Below, piece by piece: positions 49,741 through 58,863 of a stretch of 64,000 nucleotides of DNA. Within the stretch, counting starts at the first letter, position 1; the number at the start of each line of letters is the position of its first letter. The notes under the pieces are model-generated. The model worked only from the letters and a program-made list of their open reading frames with translations. It ran no database searches and was not told the origin of the DNA. Position numbers and translations under genes: made by a program. This stretch comes from Athripsodes cinereus. Taxonomy: Eukaryota; Arthropoda; Insecta; Trichoptera; Leptoceridae. The stretch covers positions 14,454,713 through 14,518,712 of the forward strand of contig OX388309.1 of NCBI GenBank assembly GCA_947579605.1, given 5' to 3'.

Positions 49741-52033
49741 AACTAATAATTTTCCCGTGTGGTTCAATAATGAGTTGAAAACTAAGATTTTCGAGAAGAA
49801 AATTTGTCACGCTCAGTACAAGAAAACGAGATGTATTGAAGATTACCAAAAATTTTCCGAGCTTAGAAGTGCATGTAAGTATGTGTCAAGGTGTTGCTAT
49901 CAGGAATATATTGCTAAGATTGAGTGTGAGGTCAGTGATGATGCTAAGGCCTTTTGGAGGTTTACTAAGTCTCAAAGAAAGGAAGATGATCGTATTCCGG
50001 ATACATTGGTATATAATGGAATGTGTAGTACTGATGATTCGAAAACAGTAAATTTTTTTGAACAATTTTTTAAAAGTGTTTATGTGACGGATGATGAAAC
50101 AACTCTTGTTCCTGATGTACCACTGTCGGAATCGGTTAATGTAAATGACTGCGTAATAGAATATTCTTTGGTGAGAGATGGACTGGAGAAGCTTAGTATT
50201 AAAAAGCCTACAGGACCAGACGGAATACCAAATGTGTTTTTGAGACAGTGCTCTTCTTCTATATCGTATCCACTGTTTGTCTTATTTAGAGAATCCCTAA
50301 GTATGGGCTACTTTCCAGAACGGTGGAAAGAAAGCTATATTGTTCCCGTATTTAAGAAGGGAGACAAATCTAATGTCAAAAATTATAGGCCTATTAGTAT
50401 TCTGTCAGCAATACCCAAATTTTTGGAATGTGTTGTTTTAAATTGCATCGCTCCTCAACTTGAAAAATTGATTGATCAAGCTCAGCATGGTTTTGTCAGA
50501 GGGAGGTCGACTTTAACAAATTTAATGATATATGAAGATCACCTCATGAAGGCCTTTGCTGAAAAGTCTCAGATAGACTCGGTATACACTGATTTCAGCA
50601 AGGCCTTTGACCGCGTCCCACATAATATTTTGCTGAGTAAGTTGAGGGGACTGGGTGTGGGAGGCAGTTTGCTTGGGTGGGTTTCTAGTTACTTGTGTGA
50701 AAGAAGACTTGTGGTTTGTAAGGATGAGGTGAGGGGCAATGGTTTCATCGCTACAAGTGGGGTCCCACAGGGCAGTCATTTGGGCCCACTTCTGTTCCTT
50801 CTCTTTATAAATGATATTGTTTCAGTGTTTGATGACGTTAACTATCTTCTATTTGCGGACGATCTCAAAATTTATAAACAGGTTAACAATGAAGGTGATT
50901 GTCAGATTTTGCAGAGCAATTTGGATGGGTTGAGGTCTTGGTGTGAGCGTAATAGGCTTTTTTTGAATATTGATAAGTGTCAGGTCATAACATTTACTAA
51001 AAGAAAGAATCCGTTTATGTTTGAGTACAGGTTGGGAGATGATGTTTTGGAACGCGTTCATGCTATAAGGGACTTAGGAGTAGTCTTTGACCATCGTTTA
51101 ACTTTTGTTCCACATATTGAGGATATTACTTGCAGGGGCATGAAAATGTTGGGATTCGTGTTGAGGGTGGCCAGAGAATTCGTTAGTATACCAGCGATCA
51201 AGGCTATGTTTGTGTCCTTAGTCAGAAGCTTGGTAGAATATAACTCTCCTATATGGTCTCCTCACTACGCAGTCCACTCTAACAATATTGAAAGGATTCA
51301 GCATAAGTTTTTGAGGTATGTCAACTATATGATGCGCATTCCTATTGAGGAGATTGATTACTCTTACTTGTTGTCCCTTTTAAATTTAAACACATTGTCT
51401 GATAGACGAATAATCTCTGATCTGATTGTGCTATTCAATATTGTAAGAGGGGAATTAGATTGCCTTGACCTTAACAGTTTAATATCATATCATATTCCAA
51501 CAAGAGCCACTCGTCAGGTTGTGACTTTTCATAGTGACGTAGTTGATACTAACTATTTATATAACTCGCCCCTTTATAGGATGCATAGGTTGGGGAATAT
51601 GTATGGTCATTTGGCGGATGTTTTTGCGGATTCCTTATCCGAATACAAATGGAAATTAACAGAAAATTTTAAATCTGCGAGTTTGATGGATTGTGTTTAG
51701 TTGCTGAGTTTTGATGTGTTGTTTTTGCGACGAGATTGTGTCTATTGGTGTATTCGGTTTGAGCGAGAGTGGAACAACCCGAAACTATGTATTGTATTGT
51801 TACCGACATGGCCAGGCATTCCCTACATGAATAATTAATTGTATTTTGATTTTTTATGATATATTTTAGGAAGTTTATAATCATTATTATTTTTAAGAGA
51901 TTTATAATCATTATTTGAAATTATTTGCTAGTACTACATTACAGCTACATTGTTTTTTTCACTTGACTGTTTTCTTTTTGTTATGTTATGTTTGTAAAGG
52001 CTGGTTCAGCCGTTTATTATTATAAATAAATAA
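49741..52033 (+). mobile_element. 5'-truncated Jockey LINE
   Basis: Contains the 647-codon frame 49757-51700 and about 330 bases of 3' untranslated DNA ending AATAAATAAA at 52024-52033. The endonuclease is lost. The 5' edge (about 49741) abuts an unrelated LINE's 3' end. Confidence 0.8.
49757..51700 (+). CDS. Jockey LINE reverse transcriptase (647 codons)
   Basis: An open, undamaged C-terminal two-thirds of a Jockey-clade ORF2. The upstream spacer has DDAKAFWRFTKSQRK and KPTGPDGIPNVFL. Polymerase boxes: [16 protein letters not shown] (about 209-224), VYTDFSKAFDRVPHNIL (276-292, catalytic Asp), SGVPQGSHLGPLLF (334-347) and FADDLKIY (366-373). The tail reads IRDLGVVFDHRLTF and EYNSPIWSPHY. Only 5' truncation makes it inactive. 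The frame is clean, so insertion was recent. A related, decayed copy lies at 62870-64000. The nominal ATG is internal to the original protein. Confidence 0.88.
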   Translation: MWFNNELKTKIFEKKICHAQYKKTRCIEDYQKFSELRSACKYVSRCCYQEYIAKIECEVSDDAKAFWRFTKSQRKEDDRIPDTLVYNGMCSTDDSKTVNFFEQFFKSVYVTDDETTLVPDVPLSESVNVNDCVIEYSLVRDGLEKLSIKKPTGPDGIPNVFLRQCSSSISYPLFVLFRESLSMGYFPERWKESYIVPVFKKGDKSNVKNYRPISILSAIPKFLECVVLNCIAPQLEKLIDQAQHGFVRGRSTLTNLMIYEDHLMKAFAEKSQIDSVYTDFSKAFDRVPHNILLSKLRGLGVGGSLLGWVSSYLCERRLVVCKDEVRGNGFIATSGVPQGSHLGPLLFLLFINDIVSVFDDVNYLLFADDLKIYKQVNNEGDCQILQSNLDGLRSWCERNRLFLNIDKCQVITFTKRKNPFMFEYRLGDDVLERVHAIRDLGVVFDHRLTFVPHIEDITCRGMKMLGFVLRVAREFVSIPAIKAMFVSLVRSLVEYNSPIWSPHYAVHSNNIERIQHKFLRYVNYMMRIPIEEIDYSYLLSLLNLNTLSDRRIISDLIVLFNIVRGELDCLDLNSLISYHIPTRATRQVVTFHSDVVDTNYLYNSPLYRMHRLGNMYGHLADVFADSLSEYKWKLTENFKSASLMDCV

Positions 52034-52150
52034 AACAGTTCTCAAACATTGTAGTAGGTTTACTGGAAGACATTGCCTCAAGGCAATATGTACGCCTTTT
52101 GTAAAATATTTGTTTATTTGACAATAAAGTGTTTATTATTATTATTTCCA
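52034..52150 (+). repeat. 3' end fragment of another LINE
   Basis: TTGCCTCAAGGCAATATGTA followed by GCCTTTTGTAAAATATTTG and a terminal AATAAAGTGTTTATTATTATT, a form common at 3' ends of insect LINEs. No coding part. Confidence 0.5.
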
Positions 52151-52627
52151 TATTAAGTTGAAATAGATTTCTGTGAGTTTTTTGTTAGTATATTTTACAG
52201 TTTTAAATTGGAAAGTAATATAATGTGAACTTTAATTATTATTGTTTCAGATCTATGGAATATAGATAAAATATTTGTTATGTCGAGTTGTTGACAAGGC
52301 AGCTAAAACTTGTATTGTTGCGGACATGAAAGTACTTAGAAAAAGTCCACGTGCGTCGTTACAAGATTTTGTGATTCTGCATCAATTAAAAGTAAATCTC
52401 CATATTTTCTTTCATTCATATTATTTGAATTTGTTCGATATATAATAATACAAACAATTTTTCTTTTCACAAATTATGATGAAAAGATGTTCAATAAATA
52501 ATATTCTCAACAAAATATTTTTTCAATGGTTTATTCCCTTGATATAACATGTTGAATGTGAATAAAAAAATTAAAATAACCTATAGTATTTAGATTTATT
52601 ATTGAAATTGATTTAATTTTGTTATGT

Positions 52628-55600
52628 ACTATACTATACTATACCCTCACGCCGTATCCCAAGTGGGGTAGGCAGAGAGAACGGAACGCCACACAGATCT
52701 ATCTTTACACACTTCCTTCGCTTCCTCCACATTCATACAGTTTCTCATACATGCACGTCGATTCCTCTTACTCAACACGCGGCCGTCCTTGAGAATTTGA
52801 TCCACGTGATCAAGCCACGTGGTTCTCGGACGTCCGCGCTTCCTCACACCTTTTCTTTCAGACAAGTATATCCTCTTTGTCATTCTTACTTCGTTCATTC
52901 GTTCAACGTGTCCAAACCACCGTAGTTTATTCACGCGCATTCTGTCCACAACACTCTTCTTGCATCCGCTCATTCTTCTAATATCCTCATTCTTCACTCT
53001 ATCACGCAACGTTTTACCAACCATTCTTCTTAACGATCGCATCTCCACTGCATTTATTCCACTTTCGTCCTTCTTCAGCCACGTCCATGTCTCGCTTGCA
53101 TACGTAAGTGACGGTACCAGAATGGTATTGTGCACCAGCATTTTAGCCATGTTCGACACATTGCCATTGCTGACAATGGGTCGAAGTGCACCGTTCACTC
53201 TAGCACCGGCCACTTTCCTTCTTTCAATGTCCCTATCGCATCTTCCATCCCTCGCAAACATACTTCCCAAATATACATACTCACTTACTTGCTCCAAACA
53301 TTCGTCACCAACTTTGATCTCGCAAATCGTTTTTTCATTCTCTCTTTCAAACACTAGAACTTTCGTCTTCATAACATTCATTTTCAAACCATTCAAATTG
53401 CAACTATCATACACACACGTAACAATCTCTTGTAAGTCCCTTTCACTCTCAGCCATTAACACCAAATCATCTGCGTACATCAATGCATTCACCCGAAACC
53501 CATTCAGCTCGACACCAACATCCATCTCTTTCACAGGTCGCATACAGTAGTCGAAGAATAGGTTGAACAGCCACGGAGACATGACACAACCTTGCTTCAC
53601 TCCCCTGGTGAGGACAAACCACTCCGAGAGAGTGTTATTTACCCTCACGCAAGCGGAGCTTCCCACGTAAAGTGAAGAGATTGCGCGTATCAACCGGCTG
53701 CTCACCCCATACTCCGACAGCACGTGCCACAACCTTTCCCGGTCCACTCGATCATATGCTTTCTCCAAGTCCACGAATGCACAAAAAAGCCTCTGGTGTT
53801 TACCCAGAAACTTCTCTATAATCATTCGCAGGGAGAAGATCTGATCGGTGCACCCTCTGCCATTCAAAAACGCTCCTTGTGCATCCCATATCTTACACTC
53901 AGTTATCTTTCGTACTCTCTCAATCAAAATTCTACCATACAATTTCCCTATTGAGCTCAGCAAGCTAATAGCCCGATAACTCCCGCATTCAAGTCTAGAG
54001 CCTTTCCCTTTGTACAGGGGGCAGATGATAGCCCTCCTCCAATCCTCTGGTGTGACGCCTTCTCTCCAACAATCGTTGAAAAGCTCCAAGCACCACGCGA
54101 GAGCCCCCGGTCCACCAGACTTGATGAGCTCAACGGCAACACAATCATACCCTACAGCTTTACCGCACTTCGCTTTTTTTAATGCATTCATAATCTCATT
54201 CATGTCTATCATATCGTTTTCATTCACACTGCTTTCAATGTCGTCATACTCATTCTCATTTGTACCATCACATTCAAACAGATCTTCGAAATACTCCTTC
54301 CATCTCCGTAACACACATTCATCATTCACTAACACACATCCATCCTTGTCTTTTATCCCTTTCATACTGTTCACACTTGTACCCGTCCTCTTTCGTTTCA
54401 CTTCATTCCAAAAAATCTTCATATTTTCACTCGCATACGTAGACAATTTCTTACATTCTTCATCTTCAAGCATTTTTTTCTTCATTTTCACAACTTCACG
54501 CACTTCCTTCTTGCATGTCTTGTATACTTCTTTCTTTCGCTCTTTTTCAAATGTGTCACACTGTTTCACACTCAGTAAGTCTTTCCAAGCATTCTTCTTC
54601 TTATCTACAGCTTCTTTCACATCATTATCCCACCATGCATCGCCTTTCTTACGTCCTACTTTAGCTTCACCACATGCTTCTTTTGCACTCCCTACAAGCA
54701 CACTTTTTAAGACATCCCACCTTTCATTCATTGTTAGATCATTCTTTTCGTTCGCGCTAAGCTTCTCATTCACAGTTTTTACATATTCATTCTTTACACT
54801 CTCATCTTTCAGTTTTTCGACTCTCAATCTCATAGATGGCGTGGACTTTTGTGTTCTTGAACGCCAACCGGAGAATAGATTTATTCTTGAGACGACAAGA
54901 AAATGGTCCGTCTCCAGCTCAGCGCCTCGATTCACTCTAGTGTCCGTGGTCGCCTTCCTGAGATGAGAGTCCACACACACGAGGTCAATCATCGATCTTT
55001 CATTCCCTCTCTCCCAGGTATACGTGTGGATCTCCTTGTGGGGGAAAAAGGTATTCGCCACAAAGAGATCCATCTCCAAACAAATTTCAATTATTCTTTT
55101 GCCATTATCGTTCACTCTACTGTCTCCATTCATTCCCAAAACATTTTCAAGTTCATTCCTTCTAACACCCACCCATCCATTCAAATCACCTGCCAAGATC
55201 AATCTTTCATTATCTTTTTTATCTTCTGCAATCTTTCTCACGCAATTCCAGAACTCTTCCTTTTCCGTCTCTATGGCATCGTTCCCAGGACCATACCCAA
55301 CTATAAGTAAGATCCTAGTCATCCCCACTTTGAAACGGATCCAGATTAGCCTGGGGCTTACACATTCATACCCTTTCATACATTTACTCATTCTTTTCGA
55401 TAAAAAAGCACCCACACCTTGACACGCGTGTTGTGTATCTGGGACACCAGACCACAACTCGATCCTTCCATCACTTTCTTTAATACCACATCCTTTCCTC
55501 TTCGTTTCGCATACACATAAAACATCCAAATACTTATCATTCATCATCTCTAAAATTTCGTCCGTCTTTCTCACCATCCCTCCTCTCACATTCAAAACTC

Positions 55601-55770
55601 CCACCCTACATTCCGCTCTCCTCTTTGTGCCCTTCACCCACTTTGACGCGGCATGATGGGTGGCAAGCCTCATCGCTGCCATATGCGTCAAAGCGTTCTA
55701 CCTATGGTCTTACATTCTACCCCCCACCGCCAAGGAATACAAAAAATCCACCACCCTGCAACCCATCACC
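52628..55770 (-). mobile_element. Full-length RTE LINE with 13-bp target duplication
   Basis: Flanked by AATTTTGTTATGT at 52615-52627 and 55771-55783 (perfect). The element, 3143 bases, starts about 80 bases before the ORF on the minus strand and ends about 19 bases after the stop in a (TATAG)n tail. Identical flanks and an undamaged ORF mean a recent insertion. Related fragments are at 13027, 34204, 37600, 39399 and 44509. Confidence 0.93.
52647..55691 (-). CDS. RTE endonuclease-reverse transcriptase, intact, 1014 residues
   Basis: A single protein that nicks the target and copies element RNA into it. The endonuclease/exonuclease/phosphatase domain spans about 28-270: RVGVLNVRGG, the catalytic Glu in CETKRKG (62), AGDLNGWVG (167-175), SMIDLVC (233-239) and ETDHFLV (260-266). 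A Lys-rich linker follows. Reverse transcriptase spans about 550-800: SYRAISLLSSIGKLY (571-585), FVDLEKAYDRVDR (639-651), TRGVKQGCVMSPWLFN (695-710) and YADD (739-742). The C-terminal [21 protein letters not shown] and WRSVLSAYPTWDTA are RTE hallmarks. No frame shift or stop is present and every catalytic residue seen is kept, so it may be functional. It lies on the minus strand in the EDRF1-Pep interval. Confidence 0.95.
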   Translation of the reverse strand: MTHMAAMRLATHHAASKWVKGTKRRAECRVGVLNVRGGMVRKTDEILEMMNDKYLDVLCVCETKRKGCGIKESDGRIELWSGVPDTQHACQGVGAFLSKRMSKCMKGYECVSPRLIWIRFKVGMTRILLIVGYGPGNDAIETEKEEFWNCVRKIAEDKKDNERLILAGDLNGWVGVRRNELENVLGMNGDSRVNDNGKRIIEICLEMDLFVANTFFPHKEIHTYTWERGNERSMIDLVCVDSHLRKATTDTRVNRGAELETDHFLVVSRINLFSGWRSRTQKSTPSMRLRVEKLKDESVKNEYVKTVNEKLSANEKNDLTMNERWDVLKSVLVGSAKEACGEAKVGRKKGDAWWDNDVKEAVDKKKNAWKDLLSVKQCDTFEKERKKEVYKTCKKEVREVVKMKKKMLEDEECKKLSTYASENMKIFWNEVKRKRTGTSVNSMKGIKDKDGCVLVNDECVLRRWKEYFEDLFECDGTNENEYDDIESSVNENDMIDMNEIMNALKKAKCGKAVGYDCVAVELIKSGGPGALAWCLELFNDCWREGVTPEDWRRAIICPLYKGKGSRLECGSYRAISLLSSIGKLYGRILIERVRKITECKIWDAQGAFLNGRGCTDQIFSLRMIIEKFLGKHQRLFCAFVDLEKAYDRVDRERLWHVLSEYGVSSRLIRAISSLYVGSSACVRVNNTLSEWFVLTRGVKQGCVMSPWLFNLFFDYCMRPVKEMDVGVELNGFRVNALMYADDLVLMAESERDLQEIVTCVYDSCNLNGLKMNVMKTKVLVFERENEKTICEIKVGDECLEQVSEYVYLGSMFARDGRCDRDIERRKVAGARVNGALRPIVSNGNVSNMAKMLVHNTILVPSLTYASETWTWLKKDESGINAVEMRSLRRMVGKTLRDRVKNEDIRRMSGCKKSVVDRMRVNKLRWFGHVERMNEVRMTKRIYLSERKGVRKRGRPRTTWLDHVDQILKDGRVLSKRNRRACMRNCMNVEEAKEVCKDRSVWRSVLSAYPTWDTA

Positions 55771-56230
55771 AATTTTGTTATGTTCTTAGCCATATTTATA
55801 CAAATTCACAGTTAACTTTGGTAAACATATTGTTTTAGTGATACCTATATGGGATGTTTTATAGTTTTATTCACGTTCAGTAAAAATAAGGAGAATATAT
55901 CGCAGACTTTAATAATATGCTTTATAATTTACAGTTATTGAAGTGTTTTTGGGTGTGCCGTGTTGTTGTTTTCTTGTTTCTTGAAATTTCACGACGCCAT
56001 TATGTTGTGATGACATGTCAGGAAACAAGATGACAACAACACGACACATCCAAAGAGCTTCAATAACTGCAGAATTTGTAATTTCCCGCCTACAACGAAG
56101 GCGAAACTCAGCTGTGCTAACCCCTCACAGAGATGGTACTCTCCTTGTGAAATTCCATAGAACGATTTATTTGTATGCAGCTTGGCTTCTGTACTTTAGT
56201 ATATTTATTATTCTATGATACCGATCGGTA
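55771..56230. other. Spacer between RTE and hAT MITE pair
   Basis: Bases about 55940-56050 contain a palindrome of GGGTGTGCCGTGTTGTTGTT and ACAACAACACGACACATCC, the arms of another small inverted-repeat element. The 67-codon frame at 56015-56218 falls in it and is not a gene. Confidence 0.45.
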
Positions 56231-56238
56231 TTATCTAT

Positions 56239-57189
56239 TAGGCTTGTGTAGTACATGTACTAGGTACTATTAGGAACTAATTCCCAGTACTGTACTAGAA
56301 TGAACTATTCCGTATCTTATTCGCTCTTAGTTCTTTTAGTTCATTCATTCCCAATCGGACAGAACTAAAGTATTGCCAGTGATGAGTGACGTTCGGCATC
56401 TCCGCTCGGCGCCACTCGGTTTATGTCGGAACTTTAAACGAGTGCGAGTGAGATAGTTGATGTGATGATTCTATAAAGGATATAGTGCCTTCTCTTTTGC
56501 TTCTAATTAGTTCTTTTCGTTCTTTTAGTTCAGTGACGTCAATGAACTAATAAGAAGCACCAAGTACTGTACAAGTACATTCTAGTAGGTAGTATTCTAA
56601 TACAGAGTGGTAGATAAATAGATTGGTGTTAGACCTTTTTAGTGTTTTGTTTTGCTATGAACATTGAAAATGGCGCCAATAAGGACGAAAAAGTATCATT
56701 ACATATAACTTATATAACGGTGTTGTAAGTTAGTAGACATAAGTTAAAATATTATCCCTTATGAACGTCTCATAAACATATAAAATAATAATGTAGTAGG
56801 TACCTACTGTCGATAGCAAAATTATTAAAATTTATTGAAATGAAAATCCAAAGCCTGCAAATTATGAAGGAAAATAAAATATTCTCTGAATTTTCTCTTT
56901 GTTAGTTACTAAGTATTGATTTTCATAATCACAAAATTACATAAATGTGCATTTCCTATGTATGTACTCTGTATGCATCCTAAATTCTTATTAGAACATG
57001 TACTAATTAGTATAATATGCATCCTGTATTATTATTAGTACATGTACTACATTCATGACTGAATAATTTTGACATGGAAATATTCAGTGAACTAATAGTA
57101 CTAATAGTACTAGAAGAGCGTACTAGTTCAGTAGGACAATTGTACTAGATCAGATCGCTCCCAAAAATGACCGAGCAAGAACAAGCCTA
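56239..57189 (+). mobile_element. hAT MITE copy 1 (951 bp)
   Basis: Ends TAGGCTTGT and ACAAGCCTA, flanked by TTATCTAT at 56231-56238 and 57190-57197, a perfect 8-bp target duplication. The inside is full of GTACTA/TAGTAC words and carries no transposase. The inserted site is itself a TACCGATCGGTA repeat. Confidence 0.9.
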
Positions 57190-57311
57190 TTATCTATCCG
57201 CGGATCCTGTGCATTACCCGCCCGGTATACCGAAAAAACAAAGTAACGAGTAGATAATAACGGATATATGCCAAATTGACATCACTAAGTCGTACCACGG
57301 ACTACCACCTC

Positions 57312-58255
57312 TAGGCTTGTTCTTGCTCGGTCATTTTTGGGAGCGATCTGATCTAGTACAATTGTCCTACGGAACTAGTTCGTACTTCTAGTTCTTTTAG
57401 TACTATTAGTTCACTGAATATTTCCATGTCATAATTATTCAGTCATGAATGTAGTACATGTACTAATAAGAATACAGGATGCATATTATACTAATTAGTA
57501 CATGTACTAATAAGAATTTAGGATGCATACAGAGTACATACATAGGAAATGCACATTTATGTAATTTTGTGATTATGAAAATCAATACTTAGTAACTAAC
57601 AAAGAGAAAATTCAGAGAATATTTTATTTTACTTTATAATTTGCAGGCTTTGGATTTTCATTTCAATAAATTTTAATAATTTTGCTATCGACAGTAGGTA
57701 CCTACTACATTATTATTTTATATGTTTATGAGACGTTCATAAGGGATAATATTTTAACTAAGTAAGTCTACTAACTTACAACACCGTTATATAAGTTATA
57801 TATAATGATACTTTTTCGTCTGATACCTTATTGGCGCCATTTTCAATGTTCATAGCAAAACAAAACACTAAAAAGGTCTAACACCAATCTATCTATCTAC
57901 CACTCTGTACTAGAATACTACCTACTAGAATGTACTTGTACAGTACTTGGTGCTTCTTATTAGTTCTTTGACGTCACTGAACTAAAAGAACTAATAAGAA
58001 GCAAAAGAGAAGGCACTATATCCTTTATAGAATCATCACATCAACTATCTCACTCGCACTCGTTTTAAGTTCCGACATAAACCGAGTGGCGCCGAGCGGA
58101 GATGCCGAACGTCACTGGCATTACTTTAGTTCTGTCCGATTGGGAATGAATGAACTAAAAGAACTAAGAGCGAATAATATACGGAATAGTTCATTCTAGT
58201 ACAGTACTGGGAATTAGTTCCTAATAGTACCTAGTACATGTACTACACAAGCCTA
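57312..58255 (-). mobile_element. hAT MITE copy 2 (944 bp, inverted)
   Basis: Same element as 56239-57189 in reverse, with the ends TAGGCTTGT and ACAAGCCTA, flanked by ACCACCTC at 57304-57311 and 58256-58263 (perfect). Small indels (7 bp net) separate it from copy 1. It lies about 600 bases before the Pep start codon. Confidence 0.9.
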
Positions 58256-58263
58256 ACCACCTC

Positions 58264-58863
58264 ATTTATCATTTTCATTCTGCCTTGGGTTTGGGGCGTG
58301 CGTCGAGACTTAATTTGCCGGTCGTAGCCTATTTTGGTGAAATCTACGTCTGAAATTCATCTCGTAGAATCCTTATTTGTTGATCTATAAAGGTATTGTG
58401 TAGCGTAGTTTTGAGTCTTCATTTTTAAGTATAAACAAAATTGATTTTGTAATTGATCCGGTCGATGACCGCAATGCTGTTTGGATCGTGGCTTTAACGT
58501 CCATTGAGTATTTTGTAATTTGTATATTTTGTTAATTTAACTGTTGCATTTCGCACGCATATAGAGATATGTGGAATAGTTTATGTTGTGTTAAAAACAA
58601 CTTCACTACTACCTGCCATTCTGGACCTACGACGCGTAATGGCGTCGTAACCAATCTTAGTTTTGCTCCGTCGATCGATCGACGACGATACTAACTGTAT
58701 ATAGGCGCGTCTTCAAATGCCATTCTGAATACGCCTTTCTAAAGCCTAAGCTAAAATTAATATCCCTAAGAAAATGTAATGATATTATGAGGTAATTTTT
58801 ATTTCTGATGTAAATATTCTTATGATAAATTCTACCCTAACATGATAATTCTGTTTAGATACA
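58264..58863 (+). promoter_or_regulatory. Pep 5' region
   Basis: Less AT-rich than its surroundings. A TTCTGTTTAG acceptor-like site lies just before the start codon (about 58849-58858), so the 5' leader is probably spliced from an upstream noncoding exon, perhaps ending near TTTTTAAGTATAA at 58424. TCGATCGATCGACGACG at 58672 is a local repeat. No TATA box was assigned. Confidence 0.4.

Noticed and set aside
54010..55422. Plus-strand frames of 318 and 132 codons
   Set aside because: Antisense of the RTE ORF; H/S/F/T-rich composition is what the complement of a K/E/N-rich protein gives.
56239..58255. One 2-kb fold-back transposon
   Set aside because: Each arm has complete ends and its own 8-bp duplication, so these are two insertions.
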